DNA from: Candidatus Nitrosopumilus sp.
GTDB lineage: Archaea > Thermoproteota > Nitrososphaeria > Nitrososphaerales > Nitrosopumilaceae
Assembly (NCBI GenBank): GCA_021268355.1
Contig: JAJETY010000007.1
Span: forward strand, 1-46,505
Direction: 5' to 3'
Length of the DNA stretch: 46,505 nucleotides
Shown piece after piece: positions 9,684-17,652 of this stretch. The position numbers and the translations under genes were made by a program. The notes below the pieces were generated by a model. It searched no databases. It was not told the origin of the DNA and saw only the letters and a list, made by a program, of their open reading frames with translations. Within the stretch, counting starts at the first letter, position 1. Every line of letters starts with the position of its first letter.

Positions 9684-9689
9684 ACCTCC
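9684..9689 (-). promoter_or_regulatory. Shine-Dalgarno site of rpoH
   Basis: GGAGGT on the minus strand, 7 bases before a TTG codon. It fixes the non-ATG start of rpoH. Confidence 0.8.
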
Positions 9690-9750
9690 ACGTCGAACAT
9701 AAGATGTAACAGTAATGAATGCACACAAACTGTCAAAACCTCACGTTCAG

Positions 9751-9764
9751 GTTAATATATATCT
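9751..9764 (-). promoter_or_regulatory. TATA box of the rpoH-rpoB-rpoA-lsm operon
   Basis: agatatatattaac on the minus strand is an archaeal TATA element. Transcription would start near 9735, leaving a leader of roughly 50-60 bases before rpoH. No other promoter is evident within the operon. Confidence 0.6.
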
Positions 9765-9824
9765 AATCTGAAATTCGTCAAGCAAATAGTGATTTTTCTA
9801 TTTTGTCAATTAATCTTTTCACAA

Positions 9825-9835
9825 CCTTAAATAGG
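9825..9835 (+). promoter_or_regulatory. TATA box of the first PEFG surface gene
   Basis: ccttaaatagg is centred 27 bases before the ATG at 9857. This supports that ATG and not the in-frame TTG further upstream, and implies a leaderless mRNA. Confidence 0.6.
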
Positions 9836-9856
9836 ATTAATTCAGGTGCAAAAACA

Positions 9857-10699
9857 ATGAAATCACAATTGATGGTGTTAGCATTATCAGCAATTCTAGT
9901 TGCAGGTATTGGTATGGCACCAGCATTTGGACAAATACAAAATTCGATTGTTGTTACTACAGATAAAACAGCCTATTCAGAGGGCCAAGTTGTTACAGTA
10001 ACAGGCGAAGTCAGAGATCTATATGCAGGAACTCCTGTAAGTCTCATTGTAAAAGCTCCTAATGGAAACATGGTCTCAATTGCACAACTTACAGTTGGAG
10101 CAGACAAGAAATTCAGCACTGAAATCACTGCTGGAGGTTCATTGATGAGAGCTCAGGGAACTTATACAATTACCGTTCAATATGGTAATGATAATAGATC
10201 TGCTACAACATCCTTTGAGTTTGGCGGATCTACACAAGTAGAGAAACCAACAGGTAGTATGACTTCTGAAGTAAGCGATACAACCGTTTCAGTCCAAGGT
10301 TCAGCTGATTTAATAGGATATGAGATCACAGGTGCAAAATTACTTGGAGTCATTCCTGATGTGGATGCAAATTCACTAATTATCTCAATTGATGCCATGG
10401 AAGATGGTTCAATCACTTTAACAATCCCTAGATCAGTATTAGATGCTACAATCAATGGTGCAGATGATGACTTTTTCGTCCTAGTTGACGGAGAAGAGGT
10501 AGACTTTGATGAAAAATCAACATCAACAGACAGAACACTCACCATAGCATTCCCAGCAGGGGCTGAAGAGATTGAAATAATCGGTACCTTTGTAGTCCCA
10601 GAGTTTGGTACAATTGCAGCTATGATTCTAGCAGTAGCAATTATCTCAATAATTGCAGTTTCTGCAAAATCAAGACTTAGCATTATGCCAAGAATCTAA
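9857..10699 (+). CDS. PEFG-CTERM surface protein, paralog 1
   Basis: The product has 280 residues from the ATG at 9857. It has a signal peptide (MKSQLMVLALSAILVAGIGM, then APAFGQ). An Ig/macroglobulin-like unit spans about residues 27-120 ('SEGQVVTVTGEV', 'YTITVQYG'). A second conserved unit ends in 'VLVDGEEVDFD ... EIEIIGTF'. The C-terminal signal is the motif VPEFGTIAAM, a hydrophobic helix and a basic tail (KSRLSIMPRI). This tripartite ending is the PEFG-type C-terminal signal known from thaumarchaea, thought to be processed by an archaeosortase-like enzyme for surface anchoring; no sortase gene is in the window. It is the first of four tandem paralogs. The exact function is unknown, probably cell envelope. 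Confidence 0.88.
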   Translation: MKSQLMVLALSAILVAGIGMAPAFGQIQNSIVVTTDKTAYSEGQVVTVTGEVRDLYAGTPVSLIVKAPNGNMVSIAQLTVGADKKFSTEITAGGSLMRAQGTYTITVQYGNDNRSATTSFEFGGSTQVEKPTGSMTSEVSDTTVSVQGSADLIGYEITGAKLLGVIPDVDANSLIISIDAMEDGSITLTIPRSVLDATINGADDDFFVLVDGEEVDFDEKSTSTDRTLTIAFPAGAEEIEIIGTFVVPEFGTIAAMILAVAIISIIAVSAKSRLSIMPRI

Positions 10700-10712
10700 A
10701 ATTTCATCTTTT
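10581..10712 (+). repeat. Near-identical 3'-end repeat, copy 1
   Basis: The DNA encoding the PEFG anchor, the stop codon and the start of the downstream spacer is nearly identical to copies at 11520-11646 and 12446-12580. Copies 1 and 3 differ at two silent positions over about 120 bases up to the stop codon. Confidence 0.85.
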
Positions 10713-10716
10713 TTCT

Positions 10717-10737
10717 CTTTTTAAATATACATAAATA
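10717..10737 (+). promoter_or_regulatory. T-rich terminator and TATA promoter between PEFG genes 1 and 2
   Basis: A T-rich run (about 10709-10722) probably terminates gene 1 and runs straight into the TATA element tttttaaatatac. The following acataaata is shared with the spacer at 11638-11657. The next gene starts 30-40 bases downstream, so a short leader is expected. Confidence 0.5.
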
Positions 10738-10762
10738 CCAAGGCTACTTGGGGAAAATTAGA

Positions 10763-11620
10763 ATGAATTTTAAACGTTCTACAACATCTATGGCAATAGC
10801 CCTTTTGGCAGTGTCATTAATTTCAGTGACCTCAATTCAACAAGATGCATTTGCTCAAACACAAGGAATGACCATTACTGCAATGGCAGACAGCGGTTCT
10901 AAAACAATTACCCTAACAGGTAAAACAGTTTCAGGATACACTGATGTTTCATTTACTGTAAAGTCTCCAAGTGGAAATAATGTAGTTGCTGTTGGTCAAA
11001 CAACACCAGATGCTGAAGGAATGTTTGGTGCAGAATTCAAAATTGGTCCAACATGGACTGAAGATGGATTCTATGAAATCAAAGCACAACAAGGCAACAC
11101 AGCATTGTATACAATGGTAGTTCTTGTTGAAGTAAATGATGGAATGGCAGAAAAAACTTCTGTAACTGAATCCAATTACTCTTCAGATGTGTTTGAACCA
11201 ATCAAACCAAATGTTACAAGAGATGCAGGAATTGAAATTAGTACCGCCGAAACCGAAATGGGATCCGATACAATTGTGGTTACTGGAAGTACAGATAGAG
11301 TAAGTGCAGACATCACATTAACCGTAACTGCTCCAAATGGAAATGTAGTATCAATTGATCAAGTATCACCAATGCTTAACGGAGAGTTTACAGCAACCAT
11401 CAAAACAGGTGGACCACTATGGACACAAGATGGTATTTACACTGTTACAGCACAACAATTTAACGATCCAAAATATACTGCTTCATCTGAAGTAGATATT
11501 CAAGACGGTATGGTAGTGCCAGAATTCGGTACAATTGCAGCTATGATTCTAGCAGTAGCAATTATCTCAATAATTGCAGTTTCTGCAAAATCAAGACTTA
11601 GCATTATACCAAGATACTAA
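10763..11620 (+). CDS. PEFG-CTERM surface protein, paralog 2
   Basis: The product has 285 residues from the ATG at 10763; an upstream in-frame TTG would place charged residues before the leader and is less likely. A signal peptide (RSTTSMAIALLAVSLISV, then the QDAFAQ cleavage region) is followed by two copies of the Ig-like unit (about residues 25-125 and 145-245). The second ends in 'WTQDGIYTVTAQQF'. The protein ends with the motif VPEFGTIAAM, a hydrophobic helix and KSRLSI. Unlike paralogs 1, 3 and 4 it lacks the 'LVDGEE' domain before the anchor and has a duplicated first domain, so domains have been shuffled around a fixed C-terminus. Predicted to be anchored on the cell surface. Confidence 0.85.
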   Translation: MNFKRSTTSMAIALLAVSLISVTSIQQDAFAQTQGMTITAMADSGSKTITLTGKTVSGYTDVSFTVKSPSGNNVVAVGQTTPDAEGMFGAEFKIGPTWTEDGFYEIKAQQGNTALYTMVVLVEVNDGMAEKTSVTESNYSSDVFEPIKPNVTRDAGIEISTAETEMGSDTIVVTGSTDRVSADITLTVTAPNGNVVSIDQVSPMLNGEFTATIKTGGPLWTQDGIYTVTAQQFNDPKYTASSEVDIQDGMVVPEFGTIAAMILAVAIISIIAVSAKSRLSIIPRY

Positions 11621-11646
11621 AATCACATCTTTTTTCATTTTTTAAA
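11520..11646 (+). repeat. Near-identical 3'-end repeat, copy 2
   Basis: This copy is identical to copy 1 over about 80 bases starting at the ggtacaattgcag block (11528 here, 10607 in copy 1). After the stop codon it matches copy 3 over a 27-base T-rich spacer. Confidence 0.85.
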
Positions 11647-11657
11647 TATACATAAAT
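11638..11657 (+). promoter_or_regulatory. TATA promoter of PEFG gene 3 after T-rich terminator
   Basis: The T-rich stretch 11628-11643 leads into tttaaatatacataaata, nearly the same sequence as upstream of gene 2. With transcription starting about 26 bases after the TATA centre, a leader of about 10 bases precedes the ATG at 11683. Confidence 0.5.
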
Positions 11658-11682
11658 AGAGACAGGTTCAATTCGCAACAAG

Positions 11683-12564
11683 ATGAACAACCGTACGTCG
11701 TTCGCGCTACTAGCCGTTTTGACTGCAGTCGGTACTTTAACCGTGTCATCAGCATATGCTCAATATCAAGAGGCATGTGTTGGATGTTCCATGGAAGATG
11801 CAAGAGCAACAGCAAATAACATGTTGCTTAATGATATTCCAATATCTGTTTGGACAGATAGAACAAGTTATGGACATAATGACATGATTATGGTAATGGG
11901 GCAAGTAGCAAATGTAGCATCTGGATTTCCAGTTACAATAACTGTTGTGAGTCCTCTAAACTCTATTGTCACAGTTGACCAAATCACTGTAGCAAATGAT
12001 GGTAGTTTTGAGACATCATTAAACACAGCAGGTGCAATGTGGAAATACGACGGTACCTACACCATTAAGGCAAACTATGGCAGTGCTGATAAAAAGAACA
12101 CTGTTAAAGTTCAATTAACTGGTGGAGTTGTACATACTCCAACCTATGAAACACCAACAACGTCCAAACAATGTGGTGCAAAGGAAATTACAGCAAGTGG
12201 TCAATGTGTACCATTTACTATTTTAGGTGGTAAAGTAACAAGTGCAACTCTCAATACAAATGATAACTCAATTGTTATCAACATCAGCGCAACTGATGAT
12301 GGAACATTAACAGTAACCCCATCAAAAACAGTCCAAGACGGTATCTTCATGGTATTAGTTGACGGTGAAGAATGGGATGATGTTGAGATTGTTGCAAACA
12401 AAGTAACAGTAATGTTCCCAGCAGGAACTGAACAAATTGAAATTATCGGTACCTTTGTAGTCCCAGAGTTTGGCACAATTGCAGCCATGATTCTAGCAGT
12501 AGCAATTATCTCAATAATTGCAGTTTCTGCAAAATCAAGACTTAGCATTATGCCAAGAATCTAA
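11683..12564 (+). CDS. PEFG-CTERM surface protein, paralog 3 (cysteine-containing)
   Basis: The product has 293 residues with an ATG start at 11683. The signal peptide is MNNRTSFALLAVLTAVGTLT, followed by VSSAYAQ. Just after cleavage lies a CVGC motif, and later two more cysteines (KQCGAKEITASGQCVPF); the other PEFG paralogs have none, so disulfides or metal binding are possible here. One Ig-like unit (ends 'YTIKANYG') and the 'LVDGEEWDD ... QIEIIGTF' domain precede the anchor VPEFGTIAAM. The last 120 bases are almost identical to paralog 1. It is transcribed from its own TATA element. Confidence 0.87.
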   Translation: MNNRTSFALLAVLTAVGTLTVSSAYAQYQEACVGCSMEDARATANNMLLNDIPISVWTDRTSYGHNDMIMVMGQVANVASGFPVTITVVSPLNSIVTVDQITVANDGSFETSLNTAGAMWKYDGTYTIKANYGSADKKNTVKVQLTGGVVHTPTYETPTTSKQCGAKEITASGQCVPFTILGGKVTSATLNTNDNSIVINISATDDGTLTVTPSKTVQDGIFMVLVDGEEWDDVEIVANKVTVMFPAGTEQIEIIGTFVVPEFGTIAAMILAVAIISIIAVSAKSRLSIMPRI

Positions 12565-12580
12565 AATCACATCTTTTTTC
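12446..12580 (+). repeat. Near-identical 3'-end repeat, copy 3
   Basis: Same block as copies 1 and 2: anchor coding region, stop codon and the first part of the T-rich spacer. The neighbouring upstream coding sequence is clearly diverged, so the identity is local. Confidence 0.85.
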
Positions 12581-12603
12581 ATTTTTTCATTTTTAATAGT
12601 AAA

Positions 12604-12614
12604 AGAAATATACA
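12604..12614 (+). promoter_or_regulatory. TATA box of PEFG gene 4
   Basis: agaaatatac lies about 26 bases before the GTG at 12634, following T-runs at 12571-12593. It supports a leaderless mRNA and the GTG start. Confidence 0.5.
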
Positions 12615-12633
12615 AACATGACCTTCAAAGTTT

Positions 12634-13437
12634 GTGAATTCTAGAATTTTTTACGGTATACTTTCTTTATTGATAATTTCTTCAGTTCCAGCTTTTGCCC
12701 AAGAGTCATTAATTTCAGTTCAGACAGATGACAAGAATTATGACGAAGGCGACACCATAGTAATATCTGGATTAGTCACAACAGTTGTAGGGCAAACACC
12801 AGTAACACTTCAATTATTCAGCGAAGGAAATCTAGTAGACATAGCACAAATCACAGTAGCACAAGATGGAACTTATTCTCACACAGTCATTGCAGAAGGT
12901 CCGCTTTGGAACAAAGCAGGCGATTATCTAGTTAGAGTTCTTTACGGAGAAGGGAACATAGCAGAATCTCAGTTCAGCTATACTCCAAAATCAGAAATTG
13001 TTGAAACCACGACTAATTTTGAAGTAGATGCAGGAGGCCAAGGAACTTTTGATGTAGAATATACAATCAAGGGAGGCACAGTCAAAAACATGATTGTGGA
13101 TCCGGACATTTTTGCATTAATAGTACAAATTGATTCAACTGATGAAGGAAAAATCGATTTAGATTTACCAAGAGAGTTCATTGGAGCTGAAAAACAAGAT
13201 GGAAAAGATGACACATTTATCATTTTGATTGATGGTGTTGAAGTACCATATCAAGAATCAGTTGTGCTTTCAGATTCAAGAGTAATCACAATTAACTTTG
13301 AACAAGGAGATTCAGATATTGAAATAATTGGCACATACATTGTTCCAGAATTTGGAACGATTGCAATGATGGTTCTATTAGTTGGAATTATGGCAACAGT
13401 AATCCTAACAAAAAATAGAATCCAAATTAAAATTTAA
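12634..13437 (+). CDS. PEFG-CTERM surface protein, paralog 4 (diverged)
   Basis: The product has 267 residues with a GTG start; the nearby ATG at 12618 is in another frame and hits a stop. A signal peptide (RIFYGILSLLIISSVPAFA, then QE) is followed by an Ig-like unit ('DEGDTIVISGLV', 'DYLVRVLYG'), the second conserved domain ('LIDGVEVPYQ', 'DIEIIGTY') and the motif VPEFGTIAMM, a hydrophobic helix and the tail KNRIQIKI. The domain plan equals paralogs 1 and 3, but the DNA of the anchor is not part of the near-identical repeat, so it escaped the homogenisation. Its stop lies 2 bases from the convergent cysteine desulfurase gene. Confidence 0.86.
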   Translation: MNSRIFYGILSLLIISSVPAFAQESLISVQTDDKNYDEGDTIVISGLVTTVVGQTPVTLQLFSEGNLVDIAQITVAQDGTYSHTVIAEGPLWNKAGDYLVRVLYGEGNIAESQFSYTPKSEIVETTTNFEVDAGGQGTFDVEYTIKGGTVKNMIVDPDIFALIVQIDSTDEGKIDLDLPREFIGAEKQDGKDDTFIILIDGVEVPYQESVVLSDSRVITINFEQGDSDIEIIGTYIVPEFGTIAMMVLLVGIMATVILTKNRIQIKI

Positions 13438-13439
13438 TT

Positions 13440-14600
13440 TTAAGAGAAAGAATATTTTTCCTTAAAGGGAGAAACGGCTCTCAACTCATCTATGACTTTT
13501 TTAAGAATTTCAACTGTCTGTTCAATTTCCTTTTGGTCATTAAACATTCCAGTTGTCAATCTTAGTGAACCTGTTATTTGCTCGTGGGAAAATCCCATTG
13601 CTTCCAAAACATGAGATGCCTTTTGAGTGTGAACGGAACATGCTGAACCAGTTGAAGCTGCAATTCCATATTCATCAAGCTTGATTATTAGATCTTCACC
13701 ATGCACACCGAGAAAAGTGAAATGTGCATTATTTGGCAAATGAAATTCGGGATGACCGTTAACAGTTACTTTAGAAATTTCATTTGACACTTTTTCAACC
13801 AAAAAGTCTCGGGTTTTTTTCATATGAGAAATATTCTCATTTAGATTATTTTTTGCGATATCGCATGCTTTTCCAAAACCAACGATATTTGCCACGTTTT
13901 CAGTCCCAGAACGCAAGCCATGTTCTTGTCCGCCACCCAAAATCATAGGATTAAGGTCAACGCCTTTTTTGATATACAATGCGCCAATGCCTTTTGGACC
14001 ATATAGTTTGTGAGAGGATATGGATAGGAAATCAACACCCAATCCATGAACGTCAATTGGCACTTTGCCCACAGCCTGTACGGCATCAGTATGAAAGAGA
14101 ATACCTCGGTCATGACAGAGTTTAGCGATTTCTGAAATAGGTTGGATTGTGCCAACTTCATTATTTCCAAACATGATTGAAACAATTCGGGTTTGATCAG
14201 ACAAGTGACTTTTAAGATCAGATATTCTAATCATTCCAAATTTATCAACTGGAAGATAAATGACCTCAAATCCTTCTTGGGATAATTTTTTACATGGTTC
14301 TAGAATTGCATCATGTTCAATGGAAGATGTAATAATTTTTCCAGAATTGTGTTTCGTAGCAATTCCTCTTAATGCAGTATTGTTTGACTCTGTACCTCCA
14401 GAGGTGATAAAAATTTCAGAAGGATCAGCGTTAATTAGAGATGCAATTTGCTTTCTTGCTTTTTCAATTGCTTTACGAGATAATCTACCGTATCTGTGAA
14501 TTGAAGATGGATTTCCGTATTGTTCTTTGAGGAATGGAATCATTGATTCTAATACATCACTGTGAATTTGGGTTGATGCAGCATTATCGAGATAAATCAA
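13440..14600 (-). CDS. iscS: Cysteine desulfurase (NifS/IscS family)
   Basis: This is a 386-residue PLP enzyme that converts cysteine to alanine and hands on a persulfide. The PLP lysine is K198 in SSHKLYGPKG, and the pocket includes the SGGTESNN loop and H96. The catalytic cysteine is C321 in STGSACSVHTQKASHVLEAMG, on a long mobile loop as in group I enzymes. The start is TTG at 14600; it overlaps the larE stop by 4 bases (TTGA). It is therefore the last gene of a larC-larE-iscS operon, which suggests that it supplies sulfur to LarE; a general role in Fe-S assembly or tRNA thiolation is also possible. Confidence 0.93.
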   Translation of the reverse strand: MIYLDNAASTQIHSDVLESMIPFLKEQYGNPSSIHRYGRLSRKAIEKARKQIASLINADPSEIFITSGGTESNNTALRGIATKHNSGKIITSSIEHDAILEPCKKLSQEGFEVIYLPVDKFGMIRISDLKSHLSDQTRIVSIMFGNNEVGTIQPISEIAKLCHDRGILFHTDAVQAVGKVPIDVHGLGVDFLSISSHKLYGPKGIGALYIKKGVDLNPMILGGGQEHGLRSGTENVANIVGFGKACDIAKNNLNENISHMKKTRDFLVEKVSNEISKVTVNGHPEFHLPNNAHFTFLGVHGEDLIIKLDEYGIAASTGSACSVHTQKASHVLEAMGFSHEQITGSLRLTTGMFNDQKEIEQTVEILKKVIDELRAVSPFKEKYSFS

Positions 14601-15394
14601 TCTGCAATCACGTTAATTTTTCCCGGTTTATAGCCTTCTGGATCAATTTCAACAGAAGTAAATCCAATCATCTTTAATTTTTCTGTGATTTTATCTAATA
14701 CAACATTATCAAATAGAGGAATGTCATTTTTTTCTACTTCGATTTTTGCAGCACCATTAAGATCACGAACTCTAACTTGTTTGATTTTTGTTATTTGTTT
14801 TACAACGGTTTCTCCAAATTCAATTCTGGCTAGTTTCTCAGCAGTGACTCTTTGACCCCATGGAATTCTAGAAGCTAAACATGAATTTGAAGGCCTGTCA
14901 TGCACAGACAAACCCACGGATTTTGCAATATCTCTAATTTGTGATTTTGAAATATTTGTTTCAACTAGTGGGCTTTTGATTCCATATTGACGTAATGCTT
15001 CAATTCCAGGCCTATAGTCACCTAAATCATCTAAATTTGTCCCATCGACAATTACATCAACAGTGTGTTCTTTTGCCAATTTTAACAAGTGGTCGCCTAA
15101 TTCAACCCTACAGTGAAAACATCGATTCGAGTCATTTTTTACAAATTCTTCATTTTCAAGTTCATCATAGTCTAAGAGAAGTTGCCTAATACCTATCTCA
15201 GAACATACTTGTTTTGCGGTTTGAAGTTCTTCCTCAGACAATGTTTTGTAATCAGCAGTTACTGCAATAGCAGAATCACCTAATTTTTGAAATGCGGCAT
15301 ATGCAACCAAAGCGCTATCGACACCGCCAGATAAAGCAATCATAACTTTGTTTTTATCAGCAAACCAATTTACTAGTTCATTTAATTTGGTCAT
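14597..15394 (-). CDS. larE: LarE-type sulfur insertase (three-cysteine, probably [4Fe-4S])
   Basis: The product has 265 residues and is an ATP-pyrophosphatase-fold enzyme that puts sulfur into the nickel-pincer nucleotide precursor. The PP-loop SGGVDS is at residues 22-27. Cysteines C92 and C95 (RCFHCR) and C172 (SNSCLASR) match in order and spacing the C108, C111 and C180 ligands reported for Thermotoga maritima LarE, which binds a [4Fe-4S] cluster. The sacrificial Lactobacillus plantarum enzyme has a single cysteine. The ATG at 15394 overlaps the larC stop (ATGA), and the cysteine desulfurase gene overlaps downstream. Assignment to the catalytic [4Fe-4S] class is inferred from the cysteine pattern. 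Confidence 0.92.
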   Translation of the reverse strand: MTKLNELVNWFADKNKVMIALSGGVDSALVAYAAFQKLGDSAIAVTADYKTLSEEELQTAKQVCSEIGIRQLLLDYDELENEEFVKNDSNRCFHCRVELGDHLLKLAKEHTVDVIVDGTNLDDLGDYRPGIEALRQYGIKSPLVETNISKSQIRDIAKSVGLSVHDRPSNSCLASRIPWGQRVTAEKLARIEFGETVVKQITKIKQVRVRDLNGAAKIEVEKNDIPLFDNVVLDKITEKLKMIGFTSVEIDPEGYKPGKINVIAD

Positions 15395-16614
15395 TTACTA
15401 TCCTGTTTTTCAATTTCTTTTCGAAGTAATGATTCTGTTTCTTTAAGGGATTTGTCTATTGTGTTTGAAATATCCTTAAGATCATCAAACTCTATTTTAA
15501 AATCAGTTTTTCCTTTGAATGTTGATTTTTTGTATCTAACATCAAAGGATTTTCCATCAAGTGACAATGAAATTTTTTCATTTGTTCTTGGCACAATAAA
15601 TCGATTTGATTCAGATATCCTGACTCCCAATGTACCCGTTTCAAGAACTAAAGTATCCACTATTGCATCAATAGTTTGATCATCACATATTACAGAAACC
15701 AAATTGGTAGGTCTGCCTTTTTTTGTGATTCCATGATAAATAGAAACGTCTCTTGCACCCTTTTGCATAATCTTTTCAATAAGATTTCCAAGAATCTCAC
15801 CAGAAATATCATCAACATTGGTTTCAAGAATTTTTACTGAATCATTTTCTAAATTATTTGCAGAACCTCTTACCAATTTCAAGACATTTGAAAAATTTTC
15901 AAAATCCTTTTGCCCCGCACCATAGCCAATAGAATTAATTTTCATTGGAGGGTAGTAATCCATGCAAGTATTTGTCAAATTTGCCAAAATGCATGCTCCA
16001 GTTGGAGTGGTCAACTCTTCCCCAGCATCATTTCCCTTTATTTTCAGATAAGAGTTTTTGAAAATCTCAAGGATTGCGCTTGCAGGATTAGACATTGTCC
16101 CATGCGAAAAAGTCACGCTGCCACCGCCAACAGACACAGGCATACAGATAATTTTTTCATCAAACAATCCCAAATCTTCCAGAGCAATTGTAATTCCAAC
16201 AATGTCAACAAGAGTATCAATACTTGATGCCTCATGAAAATGGACTGAATCCTCAGGAACCCCATGAATTTTGGATTCAGAGGTAATAAGCGAATTAATA
16301 CAAGATTCAGCAAATGCCCTAGCTTTTTCAGGAAGTTCTAATGATTGTGTGGAATCATTGATTGCCTTTTTTATTTCAGAACCTTTCTTTTCATGAGAAT
16401 GTTCATCAATTTCTAAAATTAGTTGAAGAGCTTCAATTCCTCTTTTTTTGGTTTTTTGGAAATCAATATTTTTGATTGTAGAATCTGAGAAAAATTTTTC
16501 AGATTTTTTGATTCCTTCAATTACTTTGTTCTTATCAGCTCCCAAATCAATCAGAGAAGATAGAAGCATGTCTCCAGATATTCCAGCAATTTGAGGATCA
16601 ATTACCAAAACCAT
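15391..16614 (-). CDS. larC: LarC, nickel insertion protein for the nickel-pincer cofactor
   Basis: The product has 407 residues of the LarC family, the CTP-dependent nickel insertase (cyclometallase) of the pathway. The N-terminus MVLVIDPQIAGISGDMLLSS, the segment VHFHEASSIDTLVDIVG and the core 'ELTTPTGACIL' are diagnostic. The C-terminal half ('ETNVDDISGEILG') carries the domain that L. plantarum makes by programmed frameshifting (larC1/larC2); here it is one continuous frame. It is the first gene of a larC-larE-iscS operon. The ATG at 16614 has a TATA-like element at 16636-16645 about 27 bases upstream on the same strand. Confidence 0.94.
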   Translation of the reverse strand: MVLVIDPQIAGISGDMLLSSLIDLGADKNKVIEGIKKSEKFFSDSTIKNIDFQKTKKRGIEALQLILEIDEHSHEKKGSEIKKAINDSTQSLELPEKARAFAESCINSLITSESKIHGVPEDSVHFHEASSIDTLVDIVGITIALEDLGLFDEKIICMPVSVGGGSVTFSHGTMSNPASAILEIFKNSYLKIKGNDAGEELTTPTGACILANLTNTCMDYYPPMKINSIGYGAGQKDFENFSNVLKLVRGSANNLENDSVKILETNVDDISGEILGNLIEKIMQKGARDVSIYHGITKKGRPTNLVSVICDDQTIDAIVDTLVLETGTLGVRISESNRFIVPRTNEKISLSLDGKSFDVRYKKSTFKGKTDFKIEFDDLKDISNTIDKSLKETESLLRKEIEKQDSK

Positions 16615-16635
16615 TGATTGAAAATTATCAAAAAT

Positions 16636-16645
16636 GCATATAAAT
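16636..16645 (-). promoter_or_regulatory. TATA box of the larC-larE-iscS operon
   Basis: atttatatgc on the minus strand, centred 27 bases from the larC ATG. The mdh promoter lies about 36 bases away in the other direction, so the two divergent units have neighbouring promoters. Confidence 0.5.
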
Positions 16646-16671
16646 TCGTCTGATCGGCTCGAGATTTCATT

Positions 16672-16683
16672 AGATTTAATTAT
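16672..16683 (+). promoter_or_regulatory. TATA-like element of mdh
   Basis: agatttaattat is centred about 28 bases before the ATG at 16705, fitting a leaderless mRNA for the mdh-larB pair. Confidence 0.45.
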
Positions 16684-16704
16684 TGAAAATTAACAGTGAT
16701 TTTC

Positions 16705-17619
16705 ATGATTACCATTATTGGCTCAGGTAAAGTAGGCGGAGATGCTGCACTATTTTCAGCATTAAAGAGATTGGATGATCAAATTTTGTTACTAGATGTT
16801 GCTGAAGGTCTCCCTCAGGGTGAAGCTATGGACATTAACCATATGCTTTCAGAACAAGGAATTGATGTAGAAGTGAAAGGTTCCAACAATTTTGAGGATA
16901 TGAAAGGTTCCAACATCGTAGTAGTAGTTGCAGGTTCTGGACGAAAACCAGGAATGACCCGTATGGATCTTTTGAAGATTAACGCATCAATTGTAAAAAG
17001 TGTAGTAGAAAATGTCAAAAAATATGCTGATGATTCTATGATCATCCCAGTAACAAATCCATTAGATCCAATGGCATACATTACCTACAAGGTTTCAGGA
17101 TTTGACAGAAGTAGAGTTTTCGGCATGGGTGGCATGCTCGATTTATCCAGATTTAGACAATTCATTCATGAAGCAACAGGACATTCACGTGACTCCATAA
17201 GAGCTCTTGTAATTGGAGAGCATGGTGAAAACATGTTACCACTCCCAAGATTTTCATCAGTATCTGGAATCCCACTATCATCATTTCTTCCAAAAGAGAA
17301 GTTGGATGAACTAGTTCAAAATACAAGACAAGTTGCAGCAAAAGTCATTGAACTAAAAGGTGCAACAGTACATGCTCCAGGAAATGCAATTTCAGCAATT
17401 GTTGAATCTGTCGTTAGAGATAGAAAACAAGTAATCCCTGTCGCAACATATCTTGACGGAGAATATGGTCATTCTGATGTCACTATCGGAGTTCCAGCAG
17501 TTATAGGAAAGAAAGGTGTAGAAAAAATTATAGAATTAGATCTAAATGATGAGGAAAAGCAAGTCTTTAACAAAGCAGTTGAGAGTGTTAAAAGTGCAAT
17601 TTCCGGTGTAGAAATCTAA
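16705..17619 (+). CDS. mdh: Malate dehydrogenase (LDH/MDH family, NAD-dependent)
   Basis: The product has 304 residues and interconverts malate and oxaloacetate. The Rossmann glycine motif GSGKVGG is at residues 6-12, and an aspartate (D31) at the end of beta-2 favours NAD over NADP. R80 in the GRKPGMTR loop is the malate-type specificity residue (lactate dehydrogenases carry Gln there). R86 and the catalytic H173 (GEHGEN) are present. The ATG at 16705 is preferred over the in-frame GTG at 16696 because the nucleotide-binding strand begins there. It sits between larC and larB, divergent from the first and 33 bases upstream of the second, so it is probably co-transcribed with larB. A T-run at 17621-17630 might partly terminate between them. 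Confidence 0.94.
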   Translation: MITIIGSGKVGGDAALFSALKRLDDQILLLDVAEGLPQGEAMDINHMLSEQGIDVEVKGSNNFEDMKGSNIVVVVAGSGRKPGMTRMDLLKINASIVKSVVENVKKYADDSMIIPVTNPLDPMAYITYKVSGFDRSRVFGMGGMLDLSRFRQFIHEATGHSRDSIRALVIGEHGENMLPLPRFSSVSGIPLSSFLPKEKLDELVQNTRQVAAKVIELKGATVHAPGNAISAIVESVVRDRKQVIPVATYLDGEYGHSDVTIGVPAVIGKKGVEKIIELDLNDEEKQVFNKAVESVKSAISGVEI

Positions 17620-17652
17620 GCCTTTTTTTATCCATCAACCCTAAAACCACCA

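Noticed and set aside
10177-12548. Antisense frames opposite PEFG genes 1 and 3 (10177-10683 and 12201-12548) sharing the same N-terminus
   Set aside because: The shared N-terminus is just the near-identical repeat read backwards; no promoter or protein-like features.
13440-14600. NifS for nitrogen fixation
   Set aside because: No other nif gene is nearby; the overlap with larE points to sulfur supply for the cofactor or general sulfur transfer.
16705-17619. Lactate dehydrogenase partner for LarA
   Set aside because: The specificity loop carries Arg (R80), the malate-type residue, not Gln.
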